A stretch of DNA of 40,773 nt from a bacterium BMS3Abin06 (GCA_002897895.1 BDSY01000066.1:1-40773); one strand, 5' to 3'; shown: positions 1 to 8,904, numbered from the stretch's first letter. Numbers and translations are program-made. The notes: generated by a model from the sequence alone, not told the origin.

Positions 1-2
1 TC

Positions 3-119
3 CAAAACGCTATCAGTGACTGTTTAAGCAAAACTCATTCAACTTACAAACAAGAACTCGATTCACTATTGACTCTCAATTTCCAGACATTTAAAAAATC
101 ACAGTTTGTGAGCTTCTAA
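3..119 (+). CDS. C-terminal end of an unidentified gene, cut by the window edge
   Basis: An open frame runs from the left edge to a TAA at 117-119 and encodes about 38 residues. These are polar and apparently helical, ending in FKKSQFVSF. No start is visible, so this would be the tail of a gene lying to the left. It is in the same frame as the next gene, so a nonsense mutation that split one gene into two cannot be excluded. The family is not recognised, and a chance open frame of this length is possible. Confidence 0.3.
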   Translation, partial: QNAISDCLSKTHSTYKQELDSLLTLNFQTFKKSQFVSF

Positions 120-167
120 GGTATAGTCCAAGCGATCTGGACAGAAAGTTCAAAACAGAAGGCTGGC

Positions 168-938
168 GTGTCATTTGTTCCTGGCCAGGTAATAGTGTCA
201 GTTAAAGGCGGTGAGGTCATTACGGGTGGAGCGCCCCTTGATCTGATCGTCGACAAAGTACAAACGATTCAGTCGATGTTTTACAGGACGATTGAGTTTA
301 TGAAGGGCGTTTCTCATCGCAGGATGGGACGGCCAACAAAAGAGCTTCAGGAATCGTGCCGCCCGTGGCTTTTCCAGTCCGTACCTGGTAGTTATCAATT
401 CTCCGTTGCAATCCAGAAGCCGGCCCAAACCGACTTCTTTAAGAAAGAAATTGAGCCTGATCGAATCGCTCAACACTTCTTGGAAATTGTGAGTGCTTCG
501 GCATCTGATGAAGCTACGGAACTTGAGAGATTAGTGCCAGATGAAACCTACCGCAACACATTTCTGAAGCTGGCACGCAATCTATCGCCTACAGGAAAGA
601 CCTTTGATCGACTTGAACTTCGGATCTCCGGCGAAGTGCGTCCAATTGCGCTCGGTGTGGAGTCTCGGAACAACATCAATCAACAATTGCGCAAAAAATC
701 CGCACTGCCAGATAAAACGGAAGAGATTGAGGAAGAACTGCGTGGAACTTTACGAGCTGTTCATTTAGATGAGGATTGGCTAGAAATAGCTGTGGATGGC
801 GAAACCATACACATTGGCGGTCTTCAAGATGCTGTTGACGATGTGATTGGTCCCATGGTGAATAGATCGGTAATTGTCCGGGCCGTTCGTGGTGCCCATA
901 ATAAATTCAAGTTTATAGATATTGAATTGCCTGACTGA
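168..938 (+). CDS. Unknown protein coupled to a RelE-UvrD-type gene
   Basis: The 256-residue protein is not recognised. It appears soluble, with no signal peptide or membrane segment. The N-terminus has short beta-strand-like stretches (VIVSVKGGEVITGG) followed by a helix (LDLIVDKVQTIQSMFYRTIEF). The middle is charged, and the C-terminus ends in another strand-rich part (KFKFIDIELPD). The GTG start is chosen because AGAAGG lies at 157-162 with good spacing and no earlier start codon exists in the frame. The TGA stop overlaps the ATG of a RelE-UvrD 5' fragment (TGATG at 936-940). This gene was therefore probably co-translated with a helicase of the kind that survives intact at 1430. The context suggests a defence or toxin-associated partner of that helicase. 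This is inference from linkage only. Confidence 0.6.
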   Translation: MSFVPGQVIVSVKGGEVITGGAPLDLIVDKVQTIQSMFYRTIEFMKGVSHRRMGRPTKELQESCRPWLFQSVPGSYQFSVAIQKPAQTDFFKKEIEPDRIAQHFLEIVSASASDEATELERLVPDETYRNTFLKLARNLSPTGKTFDRLELRISGEVRPIALGVESRNNINQQLRKKSALPDKTEEIEEELRGTLRAVHLDEDWLEIAVDGETIHIGGLQDAVDDVIGPMVNRSVIVRAVRGAHNKFKFIDIELPD

Positions 939-1066
939 TGCAATTCCGCATCGCAGATACATTTACCGATAGCCTCACCAAACTGACCGGCAATGAACAG
1001 AAGTCAGCAAAAACTGCGGCCGTTGACCTTCAATTGAACTCTTGCTGTAAAAAGGTGATGCTGTGA
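938..1066 (+). pseudogene. Truncated duplicate of the RelE-UvrD gene 5' end
   Basis: The 42-codon frame starts MQFRIADTFTDSLTKLTG and matches the start of the intact gene at 1430 (MEFRIADTFTDSLAKLTG) for about 34 codons. It then runs into unrelated sequence and stops. The nucleotide match over this stretch is roughly 78% by eye, so the copy is not recent or the two came from different sources. It keeps the stop/start overlap with the upstream gene, which suggests this is the original position of the helicase partner and that the rest was lost or replaced. Confidence 0.75.
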
Positions 1067-1122
1067 GCAACATAACATTGTTTAAATAGAAACAGCTATG
1101 TTCAGATAAAAGTTTCGACACC

Positions 1123-1425
1123 ATGAATAACGAGATTATTTTTTACACCACGACTGATGGGAACAAGAAGGTCGAGGTTGTTTTGCATAATGAGGATTTC
1201 TGGCTTTCTCAAAAACAGATAGCTGAATTGTTCGGCGTTGAGGTGAACACGGTTAATTACCACCTAAAAGAGATTTTCAAGAGCGGCGAGTTGATCGAAA
1301 ATTCAGTTATTCGAAAAATTCGAATAACTGCCGCCGACGGCAAAAAATACTTGACTTCCTTCCGCCTGCCACAGGTCTGCACGGTCAAGGACGAATACCA
1401 ATCTGTTGAAAGGGATGAAGAGTGA
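1123..1425 (+). pseudogene. RhuM/virulence-protein family fragment
   Basis: The first 75 or so residues match the N-terminal region of RhuM-family proteins. The pattern is EIIFYTTTDGNKKVEV, then the helix-turn-helix-like WLSQKQIAELFGVEVNTVNYH, then GELIENSVIRKIRITAADGKKY. Family members run to about 300 residues or more. Here the similarity ends after DGKKY and the remaining 25 residues are foreign. It is therefore a 5' fragment of about a quarter of the gene. It sits between the broken and intact copies of the RelE-UvrD gene, so it was probably carried in with, or was part of, the event that duplicated them. Confidence 0.65.
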
Positions 1426-1429
1426 ACTA

Positions 1430-3514
1430 ATGGAATTCCGCATAGCCGATACATTCACCGACAGCCTTGCCAAACTAACCGGCGATGAGCAAAAGGCCGT
1501 GAAGACAACAGCCTTTGACCTGCAAATAAATCCGGCAAATCCGGGAATGCAGTTTCACAAACTGGATAATGCAAAAGACAAGAACTTCTGGTCAGTTCGT
1601 GTAAGCCGGGATATCCGGCTGATCGTGCACAAGACCGAATCAAGCCTGCTGCTCTGCTATGTCGATCACCACGACAACGCCTATCAATGGGCTGAGCGAA
1701 GGAAACTTGAGACACATCCTAAAACCGGCGCAGCACAACTGGTCGAGATCAGGGAAACGGTAAAGGAAGTCACTATTCCCAAGTACGTTGAAGAAGAGCA
1801 ATCGGCTCAAACGAAGCTGCCTTTATTCACTGATATTCCTGAGGACGATTTACTGAGTTATGGTGTTCCGTCCGAGTGGCTGGGCGCAGTACGTGAAGCC
1901 AATGAAGACACTGTTCTGGAACTGGCCGACCATCTGCCGCAGGAGGCTGCTGAGGCATTGCTTGAACTGGCAACCGGCGGGCAACCGCAAATGACACAGC
2001 CGGTCTATGAAAATGTTGATCCATTCGACCATCCTGATGCGCAGCGCCGCTTCAGGGTGATGAGTAATGTTGAAGAGCTTGAACGCGCCCTCGAATATCC
2101 CTGGGAGAAATGGACTGTGTTTCTCCATCCGGCACAGCAGCAATTAGTTGAAAAGGAATACAGCGGACCTGCGCGGGTTTCGGGTTCTGCGGGTACTGGT
2201 AAGACAATCGTTGCGCTCCACAGGGCTGTTTTTCTCGCTCGCAGTAATCCGGATGCAAGAGTATTACTGACTACTTTTTCCGAAACATTAGCACACTCAC
2301 TGAGAACAAAACTGAGACGATTGATCAGCAACGAACCGCGTATCGGCGAACGGTTGGAAGTGCATGCAATGGACGAAATTGGCAGGAGGCTCTATGAATT
2401 GAATTGTGGTCGTCCTGATATTGCATCCAGAGAAGAAATACAGCAGCTTATCAAAGAAGCTTCAGAACTGGCTGGTGAACACAAGTTTAGCATGCATTTT
2501 TTAATGACAGAATGGGAGCAGGTTGTTGACGCATGGCAGCTCGACACCTGGGAAGCATATCGTGATGTAAAACGCCTGGGCCGAAAAACCCGGCTGCCGG
2601 AAAAGCATCGTGTCATGCTCTGGTCGATTTTTGAGAAGGTCCGGTATGATCTGAAGAACAAGGGATTAATAACATATTCGGATTTATTTAGCCGGCTGGC
2701 ATCAAAACTTGAGAAAAATAATCATCCTCCTTTTGAATTTGCAGTGATTGATGAAGCACAGGATGTGAGCGTTGGTCAGTTGAGATTTCTCGCAGCGCTT
2801 GGGGCCGGGCAGCCTGATAGACTGTTCTTTGCCGGTGACCTTGGGCAACGGATATTTCAGCAGCCATTCTCCTGGTTAGCGCTCGGCGTCGATATTCGCG
2901 GACGGTCACGCACACTGCGAATTAATTACCGGACATCACACCAGATCAGGATGCAGGCCGATCGCCTATTGGGGACTGAACTCTCCGATGTTGACGGTAA
3001 TACAGAGGAACGTCGCGGTACGGTTTCCGTATTCAACGGGCCGAAACCAGAAATTGTAGTTTTTGAGACTCCGGAAGACGAAATTGCATCAGTCAGTACA
3101 TGGCTGTCTGACCGGATCAGCGAGGAAATGATGCCGCATGAAATTGGGGTGTTCATACGATCCGAGACAGAAGTGGAGAGGAGTCGCAAGGCAGTCGAAG
3201 ATGCCGGGATCCCATACAAGGTGCTCGATGAGAAGGTTGAAACCATCAGCGGCTTTGTTTCGATCAGTACCATGCATCTTGCCAAAGGTCTGGAGTTCCG
3301 TGCTGTTGTTGTTATGGCCTGTGATGATGAGGTCATTCCATTGCAGGAACGGATTGAAACTGTATCGGATGACGCTGACCTGGAAGAAGTCTACAACACC
3401 GAGCGTCATCTGCTTTACGTTGCCTGCACCCGTGCAAGAGACCATCTGTTAGTGACAGGCGTTGATCCGGCATCGGAATTCCTTGACGATATGAGACCTG
3501 AGTTTAAAAATTAA
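1430..3514 (+). CDS. RelE/ParE-like domain fused to a UvrD-family (SF1) helicase
   Basis: Predicted cytoplasmic ATP-dependent DNA or RNA helicase with a toxin-like N-terminus. Residues 1-100 resemble the RelE/ParE toxin fold, including FWSVRVSRDIRLIVHK and LLLCYVDHHDNAYQWA. SF1 helicase motifs follow: Walker A GSAGTGKT at residues 252-259, Walker B DEAQD at 441-445, a motif III-IV stretch RIFQQPFSWLAL, motif V STMHLAKGLEFRAVVV, and motif VI LLYVACTRARDHLLV. All the core catalytic residues seem intact. The ATG at 1430 is preferred over the TTG at 1406 because the duplicate at 938 begins at the equivalent codon. Length is 694 residues. Such fusions are known in databases and tend to occur near defence or mobile genes. 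Whether the RelE-like part is an active RNase or only a binding module cannot be told from sequence. Confidence 0.85.
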   Translation: MEFRIADTFTDSLAKLTGDEQKAVKTTAFDLQINPANPGMQFHKLDNAKDKNFWSVRVSRDIRLIVHKTESSLLLCYVDHHDNAYQWAERRKLETHPKTGAAQLVEIRETVKEVTIPKYVEEEQSAQTKLPLFTDIPEDDLLSYGVPSEWLGAVREANEDTVLELADHLPQEAAEALLELATGGQPQMTQPVYENVDPFDHPDAQRRFRVMSNVEELERALEYPWEKWTVFLHPAQQQLVEKEYSGPARVSGSAGTGKTIVALHRAVFLARSNPDARVLLTTFSETLAHSLRTKLRRLISNEPRIGERLEVHAMDEIGRRLYELNCGRPDIASREEIQQLIKEASELAGEHKFSMHFLMTEWEQVVDAWQLDTWEAYRDVKRLGRKTRLPEKHRVMLWSIFEKVRYDLKNKGLITYSDLFSRLASKLEKNNHPPFEFAVIDEAQDVSVGQLRFLAALGAGQPDRLFFAGDLGQRIFQQPFSWLALGVDIRGRSRTLRINYRTSHQIRMQADRLLGTELSDVDGNTEERRGTVSVFNGPKPEIVVFETPEDEIASVSTWLSDRISEEMMPHEIGVFIRSETEVERSRKAVEDAGIPYKVLDEKVETISGFVSISTMHLAKGLEFRAVVVMACDDEVIPLQERIETVSDDADLEEVYNTERHLLYVACTRARDHLLVTGVDPASEFLDDMRPEFKN

Positions 3515-3550
3515 CTAAAATATGTCAACAGGATTTTATTGAAGTCACTG

Positions 3551-3677
3551 AAGAAGAAGTCAGGAGTCAGAATTCAGAATGAAAAGAAAAAAAGCTAAAG
3601 AGATTCAAGATTTGACAGTCTGTCAAAAAGCGCATCAATCAGAAGCAATTCTGACTCCTGGCTCCTGAATTCTTCTT
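3551..3677. mobile_element. Miniature inverted-repeat element with a deleted four-helix-bundle gene
   Basis: The left arm 3551-3580 and the right arm 3648-3677 are inverted copies of each other, matching at 26 of 30 positions by eye. The arms are built from the units CAGGAGTCAGAATTCAG and its complement. The 67 bases between them hold the remnant described in the next entry. The arrangement resembles a non-autonomous, internally deleted version of the larger element at 18218-18651. The 3515-3782 gap otherwise holds only the promoter listed below. Confidence 0.65.
3579..3668 (+). pseudogene. Remnant of a four-helix-bundle (TIGR02436, IVP-like) gene
   Basis: A 29-codon frame starts in the left inverted arm and stops in the right arm. 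Its centre, KEIQDLTVCQKAHQ, resembles the usual N-terminal signature of the 23S rRNA intervening-sequence (four-helix-bundle) family, of the type DLxVWQKAH. The rest of the expected roughly 115-residue protein is missing. The assignment rests on this short motif plus the inverted-repeat context. Confidence 0.5.
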
Positions 3678-3744
3678 AAACATTTTCCTATAGGTGAACT
3701 ATTACAACATTTCCATTTTGGCCGGACAAAAAAAATCATACTGA

Positions 3745-3774
3745 TTGACCTCTTTTTTTAATCTCTGTTAGTAT
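3745..3774 (+). promoter_or_regulatory. Candidate sigma-70 promoter for the M16 operon
   Basis: TTGACC at 3745-3750 and TAGTAT at 3769-3774 are separated by 18 bases. The predicted start of transcription, near 3781, almost coincides with the ATG at 3783, and no clear ribosome binding site precedes that codon. The message may be leaderless or nearly so. Confidence 0.4.
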
Positions 3775-3782
3775 GTAAAGCT

Positions 3783-5156
3783 ATGAAAAATAAATTTGCC
3801 CTGTTTATATTATTTTTATTTTTTGTTTTTTCGGGATGTGCCCACACAGCCGTTAATACAGATGTTAATGCAGTCGCTGATGAAGGAGGCTACTTTCACG
3901 AAGAAGTGCTTCCAAACGGCCTTAAAGTTTTTGCAATCAAAGATCCGAATGCTCCCCTGTCTGTTTTTCAAATCTGGTACGATGCCGGTTCGATTAATGA
4001 GCAGATAGGCAAGACCGGACTCAGCCATCTGCTTGAGCATATGATGTTTAAAGGCACGCCCAGATACGGGCCCAAGACTTTTTCAAAGATGATAAAGAGG
4101 GTAGGGGGCATTGATAATGCAGGTACAAGCAAAGACTTTGTGTATTACTACCAGAAGCTTGCGCCCGACAGACTACACCTTTCCATAGAGCTTGAAGCCG
4201 ACAGAATGCGTAACCTGATTATGGACCCGGAGGAGACCCTTTCTGAACGCGATGTTGTTATGGAAGAACGGCGGCTGCGTCTTGAAGATGACCCCCAGAG
4301 CCTTGTGTATGAAGAGGTTGTAGCTACGGCATTTAAAAACCATCCGTACAGGTGGCCGGTAATCGGGTGGATGACGGATTTAGAAACAATAACACGGGAT
4401 GAACTTATGGATTATTACAGAATTCGCTATGTGCCTAATAATGCGATGATTGTTGTTGCAGGCGATATTGATATTAATTCGATAATGGCTAAGATAAAGA
4501 AGGCGTTCGGCAGGATACCGGAAGGCCCTGCAATTAAAAAATTGGATGTCGGTGAACCTGAGCAGCGGGGCGAAAAGAGGCTTTATGTAAAAAAGGAAGC
4601 CGAGCTCCCTTATATTTTGAGCGCATATAAGGCGCCGAACATTTTACAGGACGACAGCTATGCACTTGAAGTTCTTGCCGGAGTTTTTTCAGGCGGGAAG
4701 AGCGCGAGGATTTACAGGAGACTGATTGATAAAGAGCAGATTGCACTTTCAGCAGGCGCGGGTTACAGCAGTATCCAGAAATATCCTTATCTTTTTTACC
4801 TCTACGCAACGGCATTGCCCGGCAAAAAGATAGAGGATGTTGAAGCTGCCCTGTATGAGGAAGTGGAAAAAATAAAGAAGACCCCCCCCACTGAGAGGGA
4901 AGTACAAAAGGCAAAGAATCAGGTCGAGGCAGACTTTATAATGAACCAGGATTCAATCTTTTATCAGGCCATGATTGTGGCGCAATTTGAGTTGATCGGA
5001 GACTGGAAACTTAAGGACAAATATCTTGAAGGAATAGGAAAGGTTACACCTGAGGATGTTCAACGGGTTGCAAAAAAATATCTTGTTGAAGATCAAAGGA
5101 CAGTGGGTATTTTGATCCCCATAAAAAATAAAAATGAAAAAATCAAGATTCATTAA
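3783..5156 (+). CDS. M16-family zinc peptidase, lipoprotein (catalytic member of a pair)
   Basis: Predicted lipoprotein facing the periplasm. The N-terminus is a hydrophobic signal with lipobox FSGC and the modified Cys at residue 19. The inverted zinc motif HxxEH is present (HLLEH, residues 82-86), and the third ligand is probably one of the Glu at 161-162, at the usual distance. The remaining sequence has the two-lobed M16 layout, with RYVPNNAMIVVAGDID closing the first lobe. Length 457 is normal for the short bacterial form. The family degrades or processes peptides, and the substrate here is unknown. The gene overlaps the next one by 23 bases, and bacterial M16 proteins often work as a catalytic plus non-catalytic pair, so a heterodimer is likely. 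Confidence 0.9.
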   Translation: MKNKFALFILFLFFVFSGCAHTAVNTDVNAVADEGGYFHEEVLPNGLKVFAIKDPNAPLSVFQIWYDAGSINEQIGKTGLSHLLEHMMFKGTPRYGPKTFSKMIKRVGGIDNAGTSKDFVYYYQKLAPDRLHLSIELEADRMRNLIMDPEETLSERDVVMEERRLRLEDDPQSLVYEEVVATAFKNHPYRWPVIGWMTDLETITRDELMDYYRIRYVPNNAMIVVAGDIDINSIMAKIKKAFGRIPEGPAIKKLDVGEPEQRGEKRLYVKKEAELPYILSAYKAPNILQDDSYALEVLAGVFSGGKSARIYRRLIDKEQIALSAGAGYSSIQKYPYLFYLYATALPGKKIEDVEAALYEEVEKIKKTPPTEREVQKAKNQVEADFIMNQDSIFYQAMIVAQFELIGDWKLKDKYLEGIGKVTPEDVQRVAKKYLVEDQRTVGILIPIKNKNEKIKIH

Positions 5157-6495
5157 GATTATTTATATAACGTTAATTTTGCAATTTGCAATTTGCATTT
5201 TCAATTCTTCTTCAGATGCACTTGATGTAAAGAGGAGAGTCCTTGATAACGGTCTTATCCTCTTGATAGTTGAACGGCATAACCTGCCGGTTGTCAAGGT
5301 TGCAGTCGGCATTAACGCAGGAAACCTGAATGAGCCTGAAGAAAAGGCAGGGCTTGCAAACCTTGCGGCGAGTCTTTTAACGGAAGGCACAAAGAAGAGA
5401 ACCGCTCATCAGATCAGTGAAGAGATAGAATTTGTCGGAGGATCTATCGGCGCCTCGGGGGGATATGATTATATTACAGTAAGTCTTTCTGTTTTAAAGA
5501 AAGATATAGACCTGGGATTTGATCTGCTTTCAGATGTAATTCTCAATCCTGTTTTCCCTCTGGATGAAATAAATAAAAAGAGGCAACGTATCAAGGGGAG
5601 TTTAAAGGCAAGGGAGGAAAGCCCGGGGTACATTGCCTCAAAGGAATTCAGGAAAGCGGTATTTGGTTTACATCCGTACGGGAGGCTGGTTAGCGGAACT
5701 TCTGAAACCCTTGACAGAATAACAAGGGATGACCTCGCGGATTTCCATTCAAAATATTATGTTCCTGAAAACTCGATCATGGCTGTTGTAGGCGACATAA
5801 CAGATGAAGAAGTTGAAAAACTCATAGATAAATATTTCAGCCGGTGGAGCACAGGAAAAATCAAAAAATCGCCCCTGCCGGAACTTAAAATAACAAAAGA
5901 AAGAAAGACAATCACCGTAGATAAAGACCTTGCTCAGGCAAATATTATCTTTGGACATTTTGGGGTGACCAGGGATAATCCGGATTATTATTCAATCTCC
6001 GTTATGAATTACATTTTAGGCGGAGGGGGATTTGCATCGAGGCTTATGCAGAATATCAGGGAAGATAAAGGGCTTGTCTATGATATTCACAGCTTTTTTG
6101 CCGCTGATAAATACGGCGGTCGATTTCAGGTAAACCTGCAGACAAAAAATGAATCTGCAAATACGGCAATAGAAGAAATCCTGAAAGAGATTTATAAAAT
6201 CAGAAATACACCTGTCACGGATGAGGAGCTTTCAGATGCAAAGTCCTTTCTCACCGGAAGCTTCCCCATGAGGATTGAAACAAGCGGGAGGATAGCCGGA
6301 TTCCTTGTAGCTGTTGAATATTACGGCCTTGGAGCTGATTATATAGATAATTATCCTGAATATATAAACAGTGTTACAAAAGAAGATGTCCTCAGAGTTG
6401 CAAAAAAGTATCTTGATCCGGAAAATTATATCCTTGTTGTGGTTGCCGATCAGGAGAAGGCCGCATTGAAAGATGATTACACTGATTTAAAATAA
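5134..6495 (+). CDS. M16-family peptidase-like protein, non-catalytic partner
   Basis: The 453-residue protein has an M16 fold but lacks the zinc motif: the place where HxxEH should stand reads LANLAASLL. It is therefore the expected inactive subunit, probably contributing to the substrate-binding chamber of a complex with the upstream lipoprotein. It carries a cleavable-type signal sequence (KIIYITLILQFAICIFNSS) and should be exported. The start at 5134 lies inside the upstream gene, giving translational coupling. Part of the signal sequence is encoded by a tract of repeated TTTGCAA units (5177-5207), which also looks like a dispersed repeat motif. Confidence 0.85.
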   Translation: MKKSRFIKIIYITLILQFAICIFNSSSDALDVKRRVLDNGLILLIVERHNLPVVKVAVGINAGNLNEPEEKAGLANLAASLLTEGTKKRTAHQISEEIEFVGGSIGASGGYDYITVSLSVLKKDIDLGFDLLSDVILNPVFPLDEINKKRQRIKGSLKAREESPGYIASKEFRKAVFGLHPYGRLVSGTSETLDRITRDDLADFHSKYYVPENSIMAVVGDITDEEVEKLIDKYFSRWSTGKIKKSPLPELKITKERKTITVDKDLAQANIIFGHFGVTRDNPDYYSISVMNYILGGGGFASRLMQNIREDKGLVYDIHSFFAADKYGGRFQVNLQTKNESANTAIEEILKEIYKIRNTPVTDEELSDAKSFLTGSFPMRIETSGRIAGFLVAVEYYGLGADYIDNYPEYINSVTKEDVLRVAKKYLDPENYILVVVADQEKAALKDDYTDLK

Positions 6496-6559
6496 CATCA
6501 GACTTATCTCTGTAATCTTTTTAATAATCCTTGCATTCAGATTCAGAAGGAACCGGATA

Positions 6560-7432
6560 ATGACCCCTGAAGAAATACTGTTAAGAGATGCATTCCTTTT
6601 AGGCATTGAGCTGAAGCTTTTCTGGCTTGTGGCCCTGCTTTACGGCATCTCTTTCATAATCGGGATTTCATACCTGATATCATCTAATTCCGGAGTTGGC
6701 AAAACGCTGACATGGGGTCTCAGGATAACGCTGATAATTCACACAATCCTTATTATCTTCAGGACCTTTGAAGGGATGAGGCCGCCATTTCAAAACCTCT
6801 ATGAAACACTTTCATGGTTTGCGTGGTTTGCAAATGCAACCTATTTATATGCCCAGAGCAGGTGGCGTGAAGTACATCTGCCGGGTTTTATAGTTGCCGG
6901 TATTGCGATGGCTGCATGTCTGTACAGCCTGCTTACGCGCAGTCCGGTAATTGCCCCGGTTCCACCGGCGCTGCAGAGCCACTGGTATGAAGTTCATGTC
7001 ATAACGGCATTTCTCTCTTATGCTGTTTTTGTAGTCAGTTTTTCAGTTGAGGTCTGCTTTTTGAAATTCAAAATTAATACTGAAGAATCACCGGGGATGT
7101 TCGGCTATATGGATGAGAACTTCCGAAGATGGACCCACAGGCTCGTGCTCTTTGGTTTTCCCCTGCTGACTTTTGCCGTTTTCTCGGGTGCGGCATGGGC
7201 TAATGATGCATGGGGGAGATACTGGTCATGGGATCCCAAAGAAACATGGTCGCTGATAACATGGACGGTCTATGCCATGTATTTGCACTCAAAAACGATC
7301 TCAAGATGGAAGGGACCGACTGCATCAGTTTTAAATATCCTGGGTTTCATCTGCATGATTATGACCTTTATAGGAGTTAACTGGCTTGTAAAACTTTTAG
7401 ATATTCCGAGTCTTCATACCTATGCTGTATAG
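6560..7432 (+). CDS. ccsA: System II cytochrome c biogenesis protein CcsA (haem handling, tryptophan-rich motif)
   Basis: Integral membrane protein of 290 residues with about eight predicted membrane segments. The signature tryptophan-rich, haem-presenting stretch is WGRYWSWDPKETW at residues 218-230, and conserved His residues occur in the flanking segments (for example H141 and H243). With ResB it forms the cytochrome c synthase that carries haem across the inner membrane and attaches it to CxxCH motifs. The next gene overlaps by 11 bases and encodes ResB, so the pair is co-translated. A multihaem cytochrome at the other end of this window is a plausible client. An AAGGA site stands about 8 bases before the ATG. 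Confidence 0.93.
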   Translation: MTPEEILLRDAFLLGIELKLFWLVALLYGISFIIGISYLISSNSGVGKTLTWGLRITLIIHTILIIFRTFEGMRPPFQNLYETLSWFAWFANATYLYAQSRWREVHLPGFIVAGIAMAACLYSLLTRSPVIAPVPPALQSHWYEVHVITAFLSYAVFVVSFSVEVCFLKFKINTEESPGMFGYMDENFRRWTHRLVLFGFPLLTFAVFSGAAWANDAWGRYWSWDPKETWSLITWTVYAMYLHSKTISRWKGPTASVLNILGFICMIMTFIGVNWLVKLLDIPSLHTYAV

Positions 7433-8804
7433 ACTGCTTTCATCTCTTAAAACATCCGTATACATACTTGCCTTTATGTGCCTCATTTTTTTGATCGGCA
7501 CTATCTTCCCACAAGGTGAGAATATCGAAGACTATATTAAGGCCGGAGGCAAATATGTGGCCGTAGTGCGGGCCCTGGATTTTCTTGATATTTTTATTTC
7601 TCCGCTCTTTCTCATTACTACGGCAATCCTGCTTCTGAATCTCGTGATCTGCCTTTTTGAAAGGTTTAAAATATTTTTAAAAATTAAAAGAACCCCCATG
7701 GATTTTCAGTCATTAAAAAACCACCCGAACAGAGTCACTTTTAATAACGCTGATATCGAAAAGCGGCTGAAAAAGACCGGGTTCAAATTAAAAGCAGAGG
7801 CGCAGAGCGGGGCGCCTCCGAGAGTGAAAATATATGAAAAAGGGCTTCAATACTGGTGGCTTTCATGGTGTTATCATGTGGGAATAATACTTGCCATATT
7901 CGGATTTTTCCTTACTGCGTTATTTGCATTTGAAAAAGATGTCCTTTTATATCCCGAAAAACCGGAGACGATTTCTTTATACAGCGAGGATACGAGGTGG
8001 AATGAATTTCTGAGGGATATTGGAGTGGAAGTTTCGGATAAACAGGAAAAAAACGAATACGTTCTGACTCTTAAAGAATTCCGAACCGAATATTATCAGG
8101 GGCTTAAACTTGATTATCCCAAAGAAAAACTGGAAAGGCTGGCCATCGGCATCGGCACAAAAAAATTAAAGCCATCAAAAAAAGGATTTTCTTACATGCC
8201 CAGGATGTGGCTTACAAGTCTTGATGTAAAAAAGCCTGACGGCAATATCCTGGATGCAGAGCTCTGGGTAAACAGGCCCTTCAGGACAGGAAGTCTTACA
8301 CTTTATCAAATGGGCTATGAGCAAAAGGTTAATATGACCGCAAACGGTCAGAGGCTTGAGGTTGAGGCAAGGGTGCCTTTTGAGGTGAAAGGTGTGAAGG
8401 GCAAATTCGTCCTCGGGTCGCTAAAGTTGGGCACGCTGTTTAAGAGAGACGGCACAACAGAGGAGATAAAACCTGTTACGACTCTCTATCATATACCTGA
8501 AAGTGACCCTCAGGCTCGGGAAGTGCTTGGTGAAGTCGGCCTTGGAGAAAAGCTTGATGCCAGGGGAGTACTATTTGAATTCAGAGACTATAAAGAGGGG
8601 TCTTATCTAAGCTACAGAAAAGACCCTGGTGTCCGGCTTGTCGGGCTTGCATGCCTTTTTGTCTTTCTCGGTCTTTTTGTCAGGAGCCTTGGTGCGTGGT
8701 ACAGGATTCAATATGCTGCCGAAAGAAAAATCGCTTATGTCATAGTAAGTTCAAGGGGGATTCTGGCGGATAAAGACCGGATTATCAGAAAGCTTAATAA
8801 ATGA
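7422..8804 (+). CDS. resB: System II cytochrome c biogenesis protein ResB
   Basis: Protein of 460 residues with the ResB layout. Two N-terminal membrane segments (about residues 10-30 and 60-82) and a third near 145-170 are followed by a large periplasmic domain, and a last membrane segment lies near 415-435 (LVGLACLFVFLGLFV). ResB partners CcsA in the haem-ligation complex and is thought to hold apocytochrome. The start overlaps the end of ccsA. The ccsA-resB order is the reverse of some well-known operons but is common. No fusion or truncation is seen. Confidence 0.9.
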   Translation: MLYRLLSSLKTSVYILAFMCLIFLIGTIFPQGENIEDYIKAGGKYVAVVRALDFLDIFISPLFLITTAILLLNLVICLFERFKIFLKIKRTPMDFQSLKNHPNRVTFNNADIEKRLKKTGFKLKAEAQSGAPPRVKIYEKGLQYWWLSWCYHVGIILAIFGFFLTALFAFEKDVLLYPEKPETISLYSEDTRWNEFLRDIGVEVSDKQEKNEYVLTLKEFRTEYYQGLKLDYPKEKLERLAIGIGTKKLKPSKKGFSYMPRMWLTSLDVKKPDGNILDAELWVNRPFRTGSLTLYQMGYEQKVNMTANGQRLEVEARVPFEVKGVKGKFVLGSLKLGTLFKRDGTTEEIKPVTTLYHIPESDPQAREVLGEVGLGEKLDARGVLFEFRDYKEGSYLSYRKDPGVRLVGLACLFVFLGLFVRSLGAWYRIQYAAERKIAYVIVSSRGILADKDRIIRKLNK

Positions 8805-8904
8805 TGTCTCAATCCATGCGCATGAATCTGCCAGGTTCTATTCTATCCTTTTCAACCGACTGGAAAGACTTGAGCCTCTTTTTTTAATCAAACTAAATCA
8901 GGTA

